From contig JAEOTF010000111.1 in assembly GCA_016840025.1 (NCBI GenBank), forward strand, positions 1 through 6,713: DNA of 6,713 bases, given 5' to 3'. Position numbers and translations under genes: made by a program. Positions within the stretch are counted from its first letter, which is position 1. Each line of letters opens with the position of its first letter. The stretch comes from Candidatus Hodarchaeota archaeon (lineage in GTDB: Archaea; Asgardarchaeota; Heimdallarchaeia; Hodarchaeales; YT1-039). The notes under the pieces are model-generated. The model had not been told where the DNA came from. It saw only the letters and a program-made list of their open reading frames with translations, and searched no databases. This document shows, one piece after another, positions 5,240 through 6,713 of the stretch.

Positions 5240-5338
5240 ATGATGATTTCTCTAACCGAGCTTCAAGAAACACCATCTAAGAACATGGTTCATTTGATGT
5301 GTTCCCCTGGAATACCAAACAATCGACCAAGAAACTGA
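5240..5338 (+). pseudogene. Truncated N-terminus of a second KaiC-like ATPase gene
   Basis: ATG ATG at 5240-5245 opens a frame reading MMISLTELQETPSKN, then MVHLMCSPGI, then PNNRPRN and TGA. It aligns without gaps to the start of the intact gene upstream (LVSLRQLQEIPPKN, then LILLVGPPGS). Over 24 aligned positions 11 residues are identical and most others conservative; about 47 of 72 bases match by my count. The Walker A lysine and G-K-S/T are gone (C-S-P-G-I-P-N-N), and nothing resembling the rest of the ATPase follows in any frame I checked. A good SD at 5231-5237, overlapping the upstream stop, is still there. It is best read as the stub of a tandem duplicate, cut off before or during arrival of the membrane methyltransferase genes. 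A functional 31-32-residue peptide is a less likely alternative. Confidence 0.65.
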
Positions 5339-5444
5339 AAGAATGCCCAGAAAGAGTTTTTCATAGATTGATGTCGTTCAGGTAACCATTTCAACCATTC
5401 TTTTTATCTCACAGATCGTCGTTGGTATATATTTATTATCCGGA

Positions 5445-5849
5445 GTGTCGCAAATTGAGGTTTTGGCGTATTTTGGAGCGGGGGTGTACGTTTTTTCGGG
5501 TCTAGTTTTTGGTATGCTACCGGTTATGGAGTTTCGAAAAAAAGGTAAATTGAGAAAAGGTAAAAGTTACATTCACACCACTGAACTTGTCGATACTGGA
5601 ATATATTCTATTGTTCGTCATCCACAGTATGTAACCTTTATTCTGTGGGCAATTGTTGGTATGCTGCTTTTCCAACATTGGATTATCATTCTGCTGGGTA
5701 TTCCTATTATCCTGTTAACATACGTTGATTTGATCAAAGCAGATAGAGATGCGATTAAAAAGTTCGGAGATGAATATAAAGCCTATATGAGAAAGGCTCC
5801 AAAGGTAAACTTTCTGCTCGGAATTATACGATGGCTCAGAAAAAGTTAG
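5445..5849 (+). CDS. ICMT/PEMT-like membrane methyltransferase, first copy, N-terminus uncertain
   Basis: From GTG 5445 the product has 134 residues. Family marks are EFRKKG (29-34), GIYSIVRHPQY (52-62, with the R-H-P of the isoprenylcysteine carboxyl methyltransferase / phospholipid N-methyltransferase fold) and KKFGDEYKAYM (105-115). Hydrophobic spans lie near 8-28 and 63-93. Such enzymes use S-adenosylmethionine to methylate lipids, quinones or prenylated thiols at the membrane. The protein is 60 residues shorter than its neighbour and lacks the first membrane helix. However, the same frame before GTG encodes a helix-like TISTILFISQIVVGIYLLSG (5385-5444) that matches the missing part. That upstream stretch has no ATG/GTG/TTG; ATT 5388, five bases after AGGT (5380-5383... 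counting to CC), is the likeliest alternative. Where the second copy has REEQ the first has KADR, so a conserved Glu is lost. Its end overlaps the next gene. Confidence 0.8.
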   Translation: MSQIEVLAYFGAGVYVFSGLVFGMLPVMEFRKKGKLRKGKSYIHTTELVDTGIYSIVRHPQYVTFILWAIVGMLLFQHWIIILLGIPIILLTYVDLIKADRDAIKKFGDEYKAYMRKAPKVNFLLGIIRWLRKS

Positions 5850-6415
5850 TAATCATGTCAGATGCAGAAGCGATTCATTCCAACTACTCTTGGAAAAGCG
5901 ACCCCTTGCTTTTGGCTTCTAGTGCCTTAATGTTCTTACCAATAATAATGGTCTTTGCTTTCTACAACTACTACAGGTTTGATTTCCTGGTATATGCTGG
6001 ATGGCTCGTGCTGGTATTCAGTATCGTCATCATTTTTCTAGCTGGTGGCGAATTCCGAAAGAAAGGTGAACCAGCAAAAGGAAAAAGTGTCGTTCATACT
6101 ACAGTTCTCGTTGATAGTGGAGTTTACGCTGTTGTTAGGCACCCACAGTATCTTGGTTTTATTCTATTTGTGTTTGCATTGGTTTTAATGTCTCAACATT
6201 GGTTAAGCATATTCTCATTCGTTGTAGGATCTACTTTGTACTATAGGGATATATTAAGAGAAGAGCAGATGAGTGTTAAGAAGTTTGGTGATGATTACAA
6301 GAAATATATGGAAAGAGTTCCAAGGATGAATTTCTTAGTTGGCATTCTACGACTACTTCGACAGAGAAGAAAGCAGTTTCAGGTAGTAGATCCCAAGGCA
6401 CGATCATCAGACTAA
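5831..6415 (+). CDS. ICMT/PEMT-like membrane methyltransferase, second copy
   Basis: From ATG 5831 the product has 194 residues and is a full-length member of the methyltransferase family that includes isoprenylcysteine carboxyl methyltransferase. Membrane helices: about 24-47, 50-72, 108-121 and 122-139. Conserved parts: GEFRKKG (73-79), the block HTTVLVDSGVYAVVRHPQY (89-107) with R103-H104-P105, and REEQMSVKKFGDDYKKYM (143-160). The C-terminal tail (about 176-194) is charged. It is clearly a paralogue of the preceding protein, sharing EFRKKG, KGKS, HTT-LVD-G-Y--VRHPQY and KKFGD-YK-YM. It overlaps the first gene by 19 bases if ATG 5831 is used. ATG 5855 would leave a five-base gap and remove eight residues without loss of any domain. 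Neither has a clear SD, so coupled translation with the first copy is likely. The substrate cannot be read. Confidence 0.88.
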   Translation: MAQKKLVIMSDAEAIHSNYSWKSDPLLLASSALMFLPIIMVFAFYNYYRFDFLVYAGWLVLVFSIVIIFLAGGEFRKKGEPAKGKSVVHTTVLVDSGVYAVVRHPQYLGFILFVFALVLMSQHWLSIFSFVVGSTLYYRDILREEQMSVKKFGDDYKKYMERVPRMNFLVGILRLLRQRRKQFQVVDPKARSSD

Positions 6416-6509
6416 GATGAACAAATGATATTTCTCGTTTACATATATGTTGTTGATTGATCGATTTTGTTTGAAGAATCGTTTCTAGACCACTATTTGA
6501 AATCGGTGG

Positions 6510-6521
6510 AAATATTTAATA
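6510..6521 (+). promoter_or_regulatory. TATA box for the cysteine-rich mini-gene
   Basis: AAATATTTAATA preceded by GGTGG stands about 25-30 bases before a start of transcription near 6541, just ahead of the SD at 6546. It suggests that the mini-gene has its own promoter, separate from the methyltransferase pair. Confidence 0.4.
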
Positions 6522-6556
6522 GACTATTTTGGATGTTTCTTGATTGAGGTATGTTT

Positions 6557-6673
6557 ATGTGTGATTGTGATTGCACGAATCCTGAGAAAAAGGTTAAGAA
6601 CCCTGAGAAGTGTTCTCCTGAGCAAATAGCTGAGTGTCATCCAGAGTCTAAAGGTCACCCTTGTAAGGAATAG
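6557..6673 (+). CDS. Cysteine-rich mini-protein with CSPEQIxECH...HPC motif
   Basis: A 38-residue protein: MCDCDCTNPE at the front, then EKCSPEQIAECHPE and KGHPCKE at the end, terminated by TAG TAA in tandem. It has six Cys and two His: C2, C4, C6, C19, C27, H28, H34, C36. GAGGT (6546-6550) is six bases before ATG 6557 but directly abuts the in-frame ATG 6551, so 6557 is the better start (the longer form adds MF). The C-S-P-E-Q-I-x-E-C-H ... H-P-C pattern recalls a small conserved protein I have seen in archaeal and some anaerobic bacterial genomes, of unknown function. The ligand set suggests metal binding, for instance Zn, Cu(I) or an Fe-S cluster (inference). It has a plausible promoter of its own and follows the methyltransferase pair by 141 bases. 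Confidence 0.75.
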   Translation: MCDCDCTNPEKKVKNPEKCSPEQIAECHPESKGHPCKE

Positions 6674-6713
6674 TAAGCAAAGTTTCCTACTGACTTCTTC
6701 TAAATATCAATAC

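Overview
The window comes from an archaeon. It carries the end of a TATA-binding protein gene, a tRNA-Thr with a short intron at the archaeal 37/38 position, and mostly Shine-Dalgarno (SD) starts with some TATA boxes spaced as for leaderless mRNAs. The protein families on the right (KaiC-like RecA ATPase fused to V4R domains, small ICMT-like membrane methyltransferases, a tiny CSPEQI...HPC peptide) are of a kind I associate with uncultured TACK/Asgard-type archaea. The phylum cannot be fixed from this sequence.

Left half (about 1-3300), very AT-rich housekeeping DNA: the 3' end of tbp (1-312) followed by a strong inverted repeat; a HAD-superfamily protein with damaged catalytic motifs, starting at TTG (475-1149); convergent thiL, thiamine-monophosphate kinase, 11 bases away on the minus strand (1161-2150); intron-containing tRNA-Thr(CGT) (2317-2408); a 435-base stretch with only short palindromes and a possible mini-ORF (2409-2843); and a small, very basic unrecognised protein on the minus strand (2844-3074) with a TATA box and an 8-bp inverted repeat in front of it.

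Right half (about 3300-6713), with clearly different base composition: a GC-rich 20-base imperfect palindrome near 3330-3349 lies close to the change. Then comes a large gene (3451-5232) for a KaiC/RecA-like ATPase joined to two V4R ligand-sensing domains, each with an E-x2-C-x7-C metal-site signature. Directly after it is a decayed copy of the start of the same kind of gene (5240-5338), which indicates a former tandem duplication and supports a non-AUG start for the intact gene. Two overlapping paralogous ICMT/PEMT-like integral membrane methyltransferases follow (5445-5849 and 5831-6415), and last a cysteine-rich mini-protein (6557-6673).

How they may work together (inference): the V4R domains would sense a small hydrophobic molecule or metal and control the RecA-type ATPase, while the paired membrane methyltransferases modify a lipid, quinone or prenylated/thiol substrate. 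All four are on the same strand, but only the two methyltransferases are tightly coupled. The left-hand genes look like unrelated housekeeping functions. The composition step could be a genomic island boundary or an assembly join.
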